Shown in pieces: positions 1-8,205 of a stretch of 64,000 nt of DNA. Below the pieces are notes generated by a model that was not told the origin of the DNA, searched no databases, and saw nothing but the letters and a program-made list of their open reading frames with translations. Each line of letters starts with the position of its first letter. Position 1 is the stretch's first letter. Source of the stretch: Parashewanella sp965200795 (lineage in GTDB: Bacteria; Pseudomonadota; Gammaproteobacteria; Enterobacterales; Shewanellaceae); assembly GCA_965200795.1 (NCBI GenBank), contig CBDAVB010000018.1, positions 186,001 through 250,000 of the forward strand, in the 5' to 3' direction. Position numbers and translations under genes: made by a program.

Positions 1-16
1 AAGGACAATACCCGGG

Positions 17-1471
17 TTAACTAACAATACGTTTAAGCGCGGCGACAGAGTGAACAGTCCAAAAATCAGTTTTTTCCCCTGATTTTTTACTGACGTCATT
101 TGTATACTTATTGTTCAGTTTTATTAGTTTTCGTCTTGCTTTTTTTTCTGCGTCAGTCAACGTAGTATCTTGAATTATCCAATTTTTCCCGATAATTTTA
201 TCGCATTCTGCGACAGCCTTTTGATAATCATCATCCAGTTTCGCCCATCGCGCTCTGGCTTTTTTATTTCCATTAAAACTCACTGTCTCAGGCGCGCCCC
301 AGTGCGCGGCCGAAGCGGACTCACATAATTTTGAAACGATATGCGCGGCCTGCTCATGCGGCTGCGTATTATCTGAGCTGTTTTTGAGCTTAACAAACTT
401 AATCGGCTTTGAATACGCGTCAGCCGAGCCGACGACGAATGTCTGATTTGCGGTATTCACCGCGACAGCATAATGAGGTTTTTTAAAGAACCACCAGCCT
501 TTCATTCTCACAAACGGAACACACAATACAGGCTTACCCGCTGAAACCTCTGATCCGGCCGAGAGGTGAAAGTAATTATGCTGAATTTGAGTCAGCTTCT
601 CAGAGCAGCCGCCGCATCTGAAGTCTAAGCACTCTGTAACCTGTATTAACGTCGATTGATTTTGTCTGAAAGCCTCGGCGCAGGAAAGATCAACTTCAGC
701 GGCGGAATCATGTCTGTTTTTGTCACCGAGATGATTAAACTCCGTACTTAAATAATCCTTTTCGCTCGCTGATTGTTTCGGCTCAGTATGTAATTCAGCT
801 TCTGAATTAGCCTTGTCTAAAGACACCTTTGCCGAATAAAAAATTTCTTCCTGAGAACCACCGGCATCTTCATCAGCGGAAATACTCCCGCCAGTCCCGG
901 CAGTCAGGGCCGCGTTTTGATTTCCGCCGCCGGAATTGAGGGCAGCGCGATTATCTTCTTTTGCGTCATTTCCGCTTGCGGCCTGCTTTTTATTTTCTGC
1001 CTGATTTACAGCCGCGGCGGCGCCCTGAGCACAGGAAATATGTTTTTTATTTAATTTGTTTCTGGTTTCAACCGCATTGCTCAGACACTGATGGAACCTA
1101 AAGAAAGCCGCGTGTGAATCGTTCAAAACATCATGGACGCAAATATTCTCGCAGGCAAGGTCATTCGCCCCCGGACTTGCCGTAAGAGATTGAAATTTAT
1201 TAACAGTTACTTTCCAGTCACCCTCAGATTCATTTCGCCTGAAAACGATAACCTTATAGTATTTTTTTGAAGCAGCTATGTTGTCGTCTTTGCAGGGAAT
1301 ATTAACCTGAAGCTCGACCTCTACAGATCCGGAGCCGTCATCCGTCAGTTTGTTTTCTAACTGCCCGAGTCCTTGTATAACCTGAGTAAGACTGTTCCAT
1401 CCTACAACTACAGCGTCATTAACAGAATCAACCATAAAACCACCGATACAACCTGCCCGCTTAACGAACAC
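17..1471 (-). CDS. Unrecognised 484-aa protein
   Basis: I do not recognise the family. The protein has no signal peptide or membrane segment. Residues 1-140 look like a compact domain with several cysteines. Residues 150-210 are a low-complexity Ala/Gly/Asn/Ser-rich linker. A second domain follows, with a Cys cluster (CGGC) and a hydrophobic stretch around WWFFKKPHYAVAV. The C-terminus is Lys-rich and helical. The start is GTG at 1471, chosen because GGAGGG lies 7 nt upstream; the in-frame ATG 12 codons later has no such site. The stop lies 17 nt from the window edge, so the 3' context is unknown. Domain-linker-domain architecture and lack of housekeeping resemblance fit the other orphan, possibly host-directed proteins of this window, but that is inference. 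Confidence 0.6.
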   Translation of the reverse strand: MFVKRAGCIGGFMVDSVNDAVVVGWNSLTQVIQGLGQLENKLTDDGSGSVEVELQVNIPCKDDNIAASKKYYKVIVFRRNESEGDWKVTVNKFQSLTASPGANDLACENICVHDVLNDSHAAFFRFHQCLSNAVETRNKLNKKHISCAQGAAAAVNQAENKKQAASGNDAKEDNRAALNSGGGNQNAALTAGTGGSISADEDAGGSQEEIFYSAKVSLDKANSEAELHTEPKQSASEKDYLSTEFNHLGDKNRHDSAAEVDLSCAEAFRQNQSTLIQVTECLDFRCGGCSEKLTQIQHNYFHLSAGSEVSAGKPVLCVPFVRMKGWWFFKKPHYAVAVNTANQTFVVGSADAYSKPIKFVKLKNSSDNTQPHEQAAHIVSKLCESASAAHWGAPETVSFNGNKKARARWAKLDDDYQKAVAECDKIIGKNWIIQDTTLTDAEKKARRKLIKLNNKYTNDVSKKSGEKTDFWTVHSVAALKRIVS

Positions 1472-1616
1472 TATACTCCCTCCGGTTTCTTATACAAATC
1501 GCAGAGATAATGAAAATTTAATCCCGGGTTTATCAAAATTTAATCTTTGACAGGACAAAGAGATATAAAAACAGCATCTCCCCGGGTAAAAAGCCGCGTC
1601 ACATAACAAATATCAT

Positions 1617-1645
1617 TTGTGAGCGGCTGAATTAAGTAGTATAAA
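1617..1645 (+). promoter_or_regulatory. Candidate sigma-70 promoter for tas
   Basis: A TTGTGA -35 at 1617-1622 and a TATAAA -10 at 1640-1645 are separated by exactly 17 bp, about 35 nt upstream of the tas start codon. Sequence match only. Confidence 0.45.
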
Positions 1646-1680
1646 ATTCAGACCGCATCATTTTTACTGAGAGAATAACG

Positions 1681-2721
1681 GTGAACTATTCGCAACTTGC
1701 TCATTCATCATTACAAGTCAGTCAATTGTGTTTAGGCACCATGACCTGGGGACAGCAGAATACTCAGGCAGAAGCCTTTTCTCAGCTTGACCTTGCCGTC
1801 GATAACGGCATCAATTTTATCGATACCGCCGAGTTATACCCCGTACCGCCGCAAGCCGAGACGCAAGGTGATACTGAGATCATTCTCGGCAACTACCTCA
1901 GACACTCCGGTAAACGCAACAGGCTTATTATCGCCAGTAAAGTCGCCGCGTTCAGTCCGGATATGAATTACATCAGAGACAACACGGCGCTGAACTGGAA
2001 TAATATCCATCAGGCGGTTGATGACTCACTGCAGCGTTTACAAATCGATACCATCGACTTGTATCAGGTGCACTGGCCGGACCGTAATACCAACTTTTTC
2101 GGTTCGCTCTATTACTCCGAACAGGAAAACGAGGTTTCGACCCCCATCCTCAGCACCCTTGAAGCGCTGGCGGATGTCGTAAGACAAGGGAAAGTCAGAT
2201 ACATAGGTGTCTCCAACGAGACACCCTGGGGTCTGATGAGTTACTTACACCTCGCGGAGAAACATGACTTACCCAGAGTCGTCAGTATTCAAAACCCGTT
2301 CAATCTGCTTAACCGAAGCTTTGAAGTCGGTTTAAGTGAAATCGCTCATCGGGAAAATATCGGTCTGCTCGCTTATTCGCCGCTGGCTTTCGGTGTTCTG
2401 TCCGGCAAATATCTGAAACAACCCTGGCCGGAAAACTCACGCCTGAAGTTATTTGACCGTTTTAATAAACGTTATTCATCGGCTGTCGCTCAGCAAGCGA
2501 CTCAGGCTTACGTTGACCTCGCCCGCGAATTTAATATTTCACCGGCGCAACTGGCGTTAGCTTTTGTTAATCAGCAGAAATTTTTAGCAAGCAGCATTAT
2601 CGGCGCGACGGATCTTAAACAGCTGCAAGAGAATATTGACAGCGCTAACATCACCCTGTCAGCCGGACTGATGAGCCGAATTGAGGAAATCAGCACCCTC
2701 TATCGTATCCCCTGCCCGTGA
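1681..2721 (+). CDS. tas: Aldo/keto reductase, Tas family
   Basis: NADP(H)-dependent aldo/keto reductase of the cytoplasm, closest in remembered sequence to E. coli Tas (346 aa here, same size). The N-terminus reads HSSL-V-LGTMT, followed by the AELYPVPP-ETQG signature shared with Tas. The catalytic tetrad is D48, Y53 (in FIDTAELY), K87 (ASKV) and H131 (YQVHWPDR). The start is GTG, preceded by GAGAG 7-8 nt upstream. It stands alone, 79 nt before csdA on the same strand, so co-transcription is possible but not shown. The physiological substrate of Tas is not well defined. Confidence 0.9.
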   Translation: MNYSQLAHSSLQVSQLCLGTMTWGQQNTQAEAFSQLDLAVDNGINFIDTAELYPVPPQAETQGDTEIILGNYLRHSGKRNRLIIASKVAAFSPDMNYIRDNTALNWNNIHQAVDDSLQRLQIDTIDLYQVHWPDRNTNFFGSLYYSEQENEVSTPILSTLEALADVVRQGKVRYIGVSNETPWGLMSYLHLAEKHDLPRVVSIQNPFNLLNRSFEVGLSEIAHRENIGLLAYSPLAFGVLSGKYLKQPWPENSRLKLFDRFNKRYSSAVAQQATQAYVDLAREFNISPAQLALAFVNQQKFLASSIIGATDLKQLQENIDSANITLSAGLMSRIEEISTLYRIPCP

Positions 2722-2800
2722 TAAGCACGTCTTAAACTTGCAAAAGGCCGCGATTTGCAACAAAATCGGCGACCAATTGAAATTTCACTGATTACTGATA

Positions 2801-4045
2801 ATGCCGAGCCAGCAAATACAGGACTCTCTCACACCGTTAGCCGAAGCGTTAAAGCCGCTTTTTCCGGCATTGAGCCTTGAGTTCGACGCAACGCCGTTAT
2901 GCTATCTGGACACCGCCGCGACCAGTCAGAAACCTCAGTCAGTGATCGACGCCGTCAGAGACTATTATCAGACTAAGAACGCCAATGTTCACCGCGGCGC
3001 TTATCAGCTATCGGCTCTGGCGACGTTTGAGTATGAGAATGTGCGCCGGAAAATGGCCGGGTTTATCAATGCGTCGCGAGCCGGGGAAATCATCTTTACT
3101 CACGGCTGTACTGAATCCATCAATATGGTGGCCTGCGGTTTAGACTCTCGAATTAACGCGGATGATATCATTCTGATCGACAGCGCGGCTCATCACGCGA
3201 ATATCGTACCGTGGCAGCAACTGGCCAAACGAACCGGCGCCGTTATTAAGCCGGTTCCGCTTACTGACGAGCTTCAGTTTGATTTAACGGCATATAAAAC
3301 ATTACTGAAACAGGCGCCGAAATTGGTTGCCGTATCCCATGTTACCAATGCGCTCGGTACGCTAAACCCGGTAAATGACATCGTACAATTAGCCAGACAA
3401 GCGGGCGCGATAACCTTAGTGGACGGGGCTCAGGCCGCGGCGCATCTCAAGGTTGATGTTCGGGCAATCGATTGCGATTTTTATGCTTTCTCAGGCCATA
3501 AAATGTACGGCCCTACCGGTGTCGGAATACTTTACGGCAAATATGAGATTTTAGATAAGATTGAGCCGATGATGACGGGCGGTGAGATGATCAAAACCGT
3601 CAGCTTTGAATCATCCGCTTTCGGTAAATTACCCAATAAACTTGAGGCGGGCACACCACCTATCGCTCAGGTGATTGGTCTGGGCGCCGCTGTTGATTTC
3701 ATTGAGCGCCATCTCACCGCTGAGCTCCGGCGGCAAGAACGGGCGTTACTCGATTACCTGGTTGAGCGGCTCAGCCGGCTGAACAAAGTAAAAGTCTACG
3801 GACAATCTCAGCGGAATGTCGGCGCGGTAGCGTTTAATATCGAAAATGAACATCACCAGGACATAAGCGTTTTACTGGATCAACAGGCTATCGCTATTCG
3901 CTGCGGTCATCACTGCGCCATGCCGCTGATGAATTTAATGAACATCAAAGGCTGCTGCCGCGCCTCCGTCGGCGTTTACAGCACACAGGCTGATATCGAC
4001 CGTTTTATCAGCGCCTTACAACAAACATCGGAACTACTGGATTAA
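2801..4045 (+). CDS. csdA: Cysteine desulfurase CsdA/SufS type
   Basis: PLP-dependent group II cysteine desulfurase: removes sulfur from L-cysteine as a persulfide and passes it to a SufE/CsdE partner for Fe-S or other sulfur trafficking. The 414-aa protein shows the PLP lysine K234 in SGHKMYGPTG, the cofactor-ring His-containing AAHHANIVPW (about 129-138), the DGAQ segment at 208-211, and the active-site C372 in RCGHHCAMPL. The stop overlaps the start of the next gene by one base, and that gene is a CsdE-type sulfur acceptor, so the pair is assigned as Csd rather than Suf; no sufBCD genes are nearby. The N-terminus is about 15 residues longer than E. coli CsdA. Confidence 0.93.
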   Translation: MPSQQIQDSLTPLAEALKPLFPALSLEFDATPLCYLDTAATSQKPQSVIDAVRDYYQTKNANVHRGAYQLSALATFEYENVRRKMAGFINASRAGEIIFTHGCTESINMVACGLDSRINADDIILIDSAAHHANIVPWQQLAKRTGAVIKPVPLTDELQFDLTAYKTLLKQAPKLVAVSHVTNALGTLNPVNDIVQLARQAGAITLVDGAQAAAHLKVDVRAIDCDFYAFSGHKMYGPTGVGILYGKYEILDKIEPMMTGGEMIKTVSFESSAFGKLPNKLEAGTPPIAQVIGLGAAVDFIERHLTAELRRQERALLDYLVERLSRLNKVKVYGQSQRNVGAVAFNIENEHHQDISVLLDQQAIAIRCGHHCAMPLMNLMNIKGCCRASVGVYSTQADIDRFISALQQTSELLD

Positions 4046-4476
4046 TGACTCAGACCCGCTCTCAGGATTCAGCTTTTTTTTATGATATCCCGACCTTATC
4101 CGAGCTGAAAACCATTTTCAGCCATGCCGGAAACTGGCAGGAAAAGTACCGGCAATTAATGCTGTTAGGCAAATCAGCGCCGAAACTCGCTGACGAATTT
4201 AAAACGGATATCGCTAAAATTGACGGCTGCGAGAGCGATGCCTGGCTTTATCACACACAGATCCGCGGTAAACATTATTTTATCGCCGACAGTGACGCCA
4301 GAATCGTCAAAGGACTGATTGTCATATTACTCTCTGTTTACCATGAGAAAACCGATAAGCCGGGAACGGATATTGAAAGTGTTTTTACTGAATTTGGCCT
4401 GTATACCCAACTGAGTCCGTCACGAACCAACGGCTTACTTGCCATGGCAAGAGCGATGCGAAACAAATTTGACTAG
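4045..4476 (+). CDS. csdE: Sulfur acceptor CsdE/SufE family
   Basis: The small partner of cysteine desulfurase: accepts persulfide sulfur on a conserved cysteine. The 143-aa sequence carries the IDGCES motif with C62 as the likely acceptor, preceded by W-EKYR-LM-LGK typical of SufE/CsdE, and ends with the LSPSR-NGL segment more like CsdE (LSASR-QGL in E. coli). It is translationally coupled to csdA (TAATG overlap). Its stop codon overlaps the stop of the convergent cupin gene by 3-4 nt. Confidence 0.92.
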   Translation: MTQTRSQDSAFFYDIPTLSELKTIFSHAGNWQEKYRQLMLLGKSAPKLADEFKTDIAKIDGCESDAWLYHTQIRGKHYFIADSDARIVKGLIVILLSVYHEKTDKPGTDIESVFTEFGLYTQLSPSRTNGLLAMARAMRNKFD

Positions 4477-4784
4477 TAAAATACCGCCAGCCAGATAGTT
4501 TCGGAGTCTTCCTGAGTCCATGCGACCCGATGTTTCTGACCCGCGGGAATATCGCAATAATCCCCTTGTGAAAGCTCGGCGATCCCGCCGTGTTCAAATT
4601 CTAATCTCGCCTGTCCTCGCAGCAGCATAACCCATTCATTTTGTGCCTGGTCATACCAAAAATCATCGGCGCTTTTATGCCCTTTAGAGACAATACGCTT
4701 TATGGTGACATCACCGCTACCGGCCAGTTTTTCAAATACTTCCTCAGACAAATCGTTTGGAATATTGTTAAATATATTGCTCAT
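4473..4784 (-). CDS. Small cupin-domain protein
   Basis: A single-domain cupin of 103 aa. Cupin motif 1 is partly visible (NEWVMLLRGQARLEFEHG, roughly 69-86) and motif 2 as GDYCDIPAGQKHRVAW (roughly 94-109 in family spacing). The central EWV-LL-G-A--E and IPAG-KHRV elements place it with small conserved cupins of unknown function in proteobacteria. Only some metal-ligand positions are obvious (H in KHRV). It lies convergent to csdE and 70 nt upstream of the mdh stop on the same strand as mdh. Function cannot be assigned. Confidence 0.75.
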   Translation of the reverse strand: MSNIFNNIPNDLSEEVFEKLAGSGDVTIKRIVSKGHKSADDFWYDQAQNEWVMLLRGQARLEFEHGGIAELSQGDYCDIPAGQKHRVAWTQEDSETIWLAVFY

Positions 4785-4811
4785 GGTTTGCGCTCACCTC
4801 ACTCAAGGCAG

Positions 4812-4833
4812 AAGCGGAGCCCCGGCTCCGCTT
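4812..4833 (+). terminator. GC-rich hairpin between cupin gene and mdh
   Basis: A near-perfect inverted repeat, AAGCGGAGCC / GGCTCCGCTT, with a 2-4 nt loop. The T-run (TTTT) follows on the plus side, so as a rho-independent terminator it would best stop plus-strand transcription. It sits 25 nt past the mdh stop and could also stabilise the mdh 3' end. Confidence 0.45.
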
Positions 4834-4858
4834 TTATCACGGACAAACGTTTAAGGAA

Positions 4859-5794
4859 TCACTTAACGAATTCAGCACCGATTTTAATGTCGCCTTTCAG
4901 CGTATCAAGCATGGCATCACGAGCGTTTGCCTCAAACTCGCTGACTTCGCCGTACGGCAGAACTTTTTTAACGCCGTTCTTACCGAGTAATACCGGTTGA
5001 GCGAAGAACTCAGCATGCTCGCCGCCGCCGTCAACATAAGCGCACTCAACGACGTTTTCCTCACCTTGCAGACCACGAACGAGTGACAGCCCGAAACGGC
5101 ATGCCGCCTGCCCCATAGATAGCGTCGCGCTGCCGCCGCCCGCTTTTGCTTCAACAACTTCCGTACCCGCGTTCTGGATACGATGAGTTATCGCCGCCAC
5201 TTCCTCATCAGTAAAGCTCACGCCATCAACTTGAGACAGCAGAGGCAGAATGGTCACACCACTGTGACCACCGATTACGCTGATCTTAACGTCAGCCGGT
5301 TTCAGACCTTTCGCTTCGGCGATAAAAGTTTCAGAACGAATAACGTCAAGCGTTGTAACACCGAATAAACGGTTCTTATCATAAACACCGGCTTCTTTTA
5401 ATACCTCAGCCGCAATCGCGACCGTTGTATTTACCGGGTTAGTGATGATACCCACTAACGCCTCAGGGCACACAGCGGCCACTTTTTTGATCAGGCTGCG
5501 AACGATACCCGCGTTGATGTTAAACAGATCCGAACGATCCATACCCGGCTTACGGGCGACACCCGCTGAGATCAGCACTACATCAGCCTCTTCAAGCGCC
5601 GCGGAAGGATCCTCACCCGCGAAGCCTTTTACTTCAACATCTGTCGGGATGTGGCTTAGATCAACGGCAACACCAGGAGTAACCGGAGCGATATCGTAAA
5701 GCGATAATTTCGCACCTGCGGGTAATTGAGTTTTAAGTAATAGAGCAAGTGCCTGGCCAATACCACCAGCAGCACCAAGTACGGCAACTTTCAT
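4859..5794 (-). CDS. mdh: Malate dehydrogenase (NAD)
   Basis: TCA-cycle enzyme interconverting malate and oxaloacetate with NAD. The Rossmann motif VLGAAGGIGQ is at residues 4-13, with the NAD-binding region of the 312-aa enterobacterial Mdh matched throughout (DLSHIPT, GVARKPGMDRSDLF with the substrate arginines, NPVNTT, GGHSGVTILPL with the catalytic His). The ATG at 5794 is chosen because GGAGAG lies 5-6 nt upstream and it gives 311 aa starting MKVAVLG; a longer reading frame would add 12 unconserved residues. Divergent from argR, the arrangement seen in enterobacteria, Vibrio and Shewanella. Confidence 0.97.
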   Translation of the reverse strand: MKVAVLGAAGGIGQALALLLKTQLPAGAKLSLYDIAPVTPGVAVDLSHIPTDVEVKGFAGEDPSAALEEADVVLISAGVARKPGMDRSDLFNINAGIVRSLIKKVAAVCPEALVGIITNPVNTTVAIAAEVLKEAGVYDKNRLFGVTTLDVIRSETFIAEAKGLKPADVKISVIGGHSGVTILPLLSQVDGVSFTDEEVAAITHRIQNAGTEVVEAKAGGGSATLSMGQAACRFGLSLVRGLQGEENVVECAYVDGGGEHAEFFAQPVLLGKNGVKKVLPYGEVSEFEANARDAMLDTLKGDIKIGAEFVK

Positions 5795-5957
5795 AGTTCT
5801 CTCCGTTGGTTTATCGGTAATCTGTGACATGGATCATAATTATGCCGCAACCATACTGGAATGCGAGCAAAATAGCAATTGTTCCGCGGCTGAAGCATTC
5901 GGTTGAAAACAGTGATAAATGTCACACCTTGTATGCTTGAGTTCCATTAAAATCAGC

Positions 5958-5975
5958 TGTGAATAATTATTCACT
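5958..5975. promoter_or_regulatory. ARG box (ArgR operator)
   Basis: TGTGAATAATTATTCACT matches the ArgR operator consensus (TGAAT-4 A/T-ATTCA) with no mismatch in the palindromic core. It is in the mdh-argR divergent intergenic region and overlaps a TTGACA hexamer at 5990-5995 only by proximity. Known biology: argR is autoregulated in enterobacteria. Confidence 0.75.
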
Positions 5976-6032
5976 TTTGGCAATTTTATTTGACAAAAAG
6001 GCAGCAATTATGCAAAGATCTTCATGTTTTAT

Positions 6033-6058
6033 TGAATAGAATGATTTGAATTTATTCA
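6033..6058. promoter_or_regulatory. Possible second, imperfect ARG box
   Basis: Half-sites TGAAT (6033-6037), TGAAT (6047-6051) and ATTCA (6054-6058) cluster 60-90 bp downstream of the perfect box. The inner palindrome TGAATTTATTCA has a 2-bp instead of 4-bp centre, so it is a weak candidate. Confidence 0.3.
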
Positions 6059-6138
6059 GATATAAAACAAGAGGCGGTTTAAGACTCTCTCTTAGACTGT
6101 CACAGATTGTTTAAGTTAAAAATCACTGAAAAATTATT

Positions 6139-6606
6139 ATGACAAACAAGAACCAAGAAGAGCTCGTAAAAGTCTTTAAGGCCATCCTCAAAGAAGAACG
6201 CTTTGGCTCTCAAAGTGAAATCGTTTCCGCTTTACAATCGGAGGGATACGGCAATATCAACCAATCTAAAGTATCCCGTATGCTGAGTAAGTTCGGGGCG
6301 GTTCGTACCCGTAACGCTAAGCAGCAGATGGTTTACTGTTTACCCGCTGAATTAGGGGTGCCCACGGCCGGCAGCCCGCTGAAAAACCTGGTGTTAGACG
6401 TTGACCATAACAGCCTGATGATTGTCGTCAGAACCAGTCCGGGCGCCGCACAATTAATTGCGAGATTGCTGGATTCTATCGGCAAGCCTGAGGGAATTTT
6501 AGGCACAATCGCGGGTGATGATACAATTTTTATCACGCCTTCTGATATTGATAACATTAATAAAACATTAAACACCATAAAATCACTATTCAATTACACT
6601 GAATAG
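6139..6606 (+). CDS. argR: Arginine repressor
   Basis: Transcriptional regulator of arginine metabolism; hexameric with arginine as co-repressor. The N-terminal winged helix (about 1-75) contains GSQSEIV-AL and the recognition segment NQSKVSRMLSKFGAVRTRNA with the SR-------VR pattern of ArgR. The C-terminal domain has the arginine-binding and oligomerisation segment (GAAQLIARLLDS...GTIAGDDTIFI) with the DD pair. At 155 aa it matches the usual 156. An ARG box lies upstream and a strong terminator follows immediately, so it is a single-gene unit. Confidence 0.97.
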   Translation: MTNKNQEELVKVFKAILKEERFGSQSEIVSALQSEGYGNINQSKVSRMLSKFGAVRTRNAKQQMVYCLPAELGVPTAGSPLKNLVLDVDHNSLMIVVRTSPGAAQLIARLLDSIGKPEGILGTIAGDDTIFITPSDIDNINKTLNTIKSLFNYTE

Positions 6607-6625
6607 TTAATTGTAATAATTATGT

Positions 6626-6656
6626 AAAAAGAGTACATGTGGGGTGTACTCTTTTT
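6626..6656 (+). terminator. Rho-independent terminator after argR
   Basis: A 12-bp perfect stem (AAAAAGAGTACA / TGTACTCTTTTT) with a 7-nt loop, 20 nt past the argR stop. The A- and T-tracts on both sides make it potentially bidirectional. Confidence 0.85.
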
Positions 6657-6723
6657 AATTTGCGGACTGGTGCCGGTACTCCGTCGAAGGCTTGAGTCCG
6701 GCGCCTTTTTCCTGTCCGGAGCA

Positions 6724-6806
6724 AGTCACCGGATACCGACCGGCCCGCGCCGGTATGACAAAACACAAGCCTCAATGGTCAGTTCGCCTCAGCAGGCGGG
6801 GAATTC
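6724..6806. repeat. Dispersed palindromic repeat, copy 1
   Basis: Contains CCGGCCCGCGCCGGTATGAC followed by AAAACACAAGCC and a GTTCGCC---GGCGGGGAATT stretch. The same order of blocks recurs at 27511-27585. Non-coding and located between the argR terminator and the DyP peroxidase 3' end. Confidence 0.6.
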
Positions 6807-6807
6807 A

Positions 6808-7740
6808 TTAAACGTGCTCAAGTAAAAAATCTAACGACGGTGCAAAAAATGAGGATCCTGTCAGAGCCTGAGTAAAGTCCATCAGCTTATCCGTATGCCC
6901 GTGCGCGTCACCTTTGATCATGCTTGTTAACATTTCCTCAAAATGTGCCGGTGTATTACAAACCGAGATAAACATCAGCCCTTGCTGCCTCAGCGAACCG
7001 TAAGGCATACTCTGTCTCAGTATTTCCTTAGACTTACCGTCTTCATCTTTAAGGTTTACCCGTTTGATGTGGCTGGTTAACGGCTTGTCTTGCGGGGCAT
7101 ACTCAATATCATCCTGCTTAGTGCGACCGATGATATCCTCTTGCTCTTTTTGCGGCAGCCGATGCCAATGGTTCAGCTTGTGCTCGTACTTCTGAACGTG
7201 AACATAACTGCCCCCCCGGAATTCCTCATCTTCTTCATCGACCAGAGCCACTTGCTGACGATTTCTGCCCTTAGGGTTTTCCGTACCGTCAATAAAACCG
7301 GTAAGATCTCGGCTGTCCATGTAACGGAACCCGCGCTCCTCATCCACCAGCTCAACCAGACCTTCAAGCATCTGGTTAATTTCATTGGCAACAAGATGCA
7401 GCACATCGTAACGATCACACCGGATATGGAAAAACAGATCAAACTCAATAGCGGGCGCGACAAGATCGTTATACTGAAGCGACGGAAACGGCCTCAACTG
7501 TTTAGGTCTGGAGTCGGGGTACAGACTGTCCCAGTAATTGGCGCCGACAGCGGCAAAACCGTTAAAGGCGCTATCGGCGTGCTGATCGGTTTGTTCGAAA
7601 ATGTACTGCGCGACGGAAGCAAGACAAGGACGCAAAAGCGGCTCAACATGATCTCCGGCATTGTACATCAGATAAATACTGTGCAGGTTTCCTTCCGCGC
7701 AAATCCCTAATTGTTCCCTTGGCATTGATTCTATATCCAT
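6808..7740 (-). CDS. Dyp-type haem peroxidase (YfeX-like)
   Basis: Dye-decolourising peroxidase, a haem b enzyme using H2O2. The 310-aa protein has the GFIDGTENP signature (GxxDG, catalytic D151), the proximal haem ligand H224 in LTSHIKR-N and the distal R242 in RQSMPYG. Length and lack of a Tat signal suggest the cytosolic YfeX-like (P/B-type) class. Start ATG at 7740 has GGAGAA 5-6 nt upstream. Monocistronic, with about 465 nt of non-coding DNA upstream. The cellular substrate in this class is uncertain; porphyrinogen oxidation has been proposed for YfeX. Confidence 0.88.
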   Translation of the reverse strand: MDIESMPREQLGICAEGNLHSIYLMYNAGDHVEPLLRPCLASVAQYIFEQTDQHADSAFNGFAAVGANYWDSLYPDSRPKQLRPFPSLQYNDLVAPAIEFDLFFHIRCDRYDVLHLVANEINQMLEGLVELVDEERGFRYMDSRDLTGFIDGTENPKGRNRQQVALVDEEDEEFRGGSYVHVQKYEHKLNHWHRLPQKEQEDIIGRTKQDDIEYAPQDKPLTSHIKRVNLKDEDGKSKEILRQSMPYGSLRQQGLMFISVCNTPAHFEEMLTSMIKGDAHGHTDKLMDFTQALTGSSFFAPSLDFLLEHV

Positions 7741-8205
7741 GTTCTTCTCCTTAGAGTCCGCTCATTTTATCCTCTGACCCAAGAAACTTGCAATCTCATT
7801 GAGTATACGGAGCGGTAATTAACCGGATAAATTTACGACGATTTTAGCTCAATACGTATAAAAAACCAGTTCAGTTTTCTCAGCACCGCAGCTGTTAATA
7901 CCATAGCTGTTAATTTTTGAAAATAAACGACTTTAACTAAACCTGAACAAAAGACGAGCAGCGATAGCGGGTTAATATTGTTCGCGCTTTGTCATTATAC
8001 TCATTTTTTATGGTGAAAAGTCAGAGCGAGGTAAGCTCGCTTCCCCGCCCTGAAAGGACGGGGCTATCCGCCCGCGGCAAGATTGCCATTCGCCGCGGGC
8101 GGGTTTATCTGGGTCTTTCCTCCCTCACTTAAGAAAAAATACACCTGATCTCCGCGGCAGATTTTTTTATACTTGCCGTAATCAAAAAATTAATCCCGGA
8201 TAAAA
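7741..8205. other. Intergenic region with palindromes
   Basis: About 465 nt without a convincing gene. It should contain the DyP promoter on the minus strand. Around 8030-8110 are three consecutive hairpin-forming segments: GAGCGAGGTAAGCTCGCTT, CCCCGCCC-TGAAA-GGACGGGG, and the strong stem annotated separately at 8068-8102. The rest is unremarkable A/T-rich sequence. Confidence 0.5.
8068..8102. repeat. Strong 11-bp inverted repeat
   Basis: CCGCCCGCGGC and GCCGCGGGCGG form a perfect 11-bp stem with a 13-nt loop, followed by GTTTATC. The preceding CCCCGCCCTGAAAGGACGGGG is of the kind found at ends of IS200/IS605 elements, but no tnpA or tnpB is present. Confidence 0.5.

Noticed and set aside
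5795..5830. 12-residue N-terminal extension of Mdh
   Set aside because: A good ribosome-binding site and the conserved MKVAVLG start place the gene start at 5794.
6637..6825. 62-codon frame after argR
   Set aside because: It is made of terminator sequence and a dispersed repeat.
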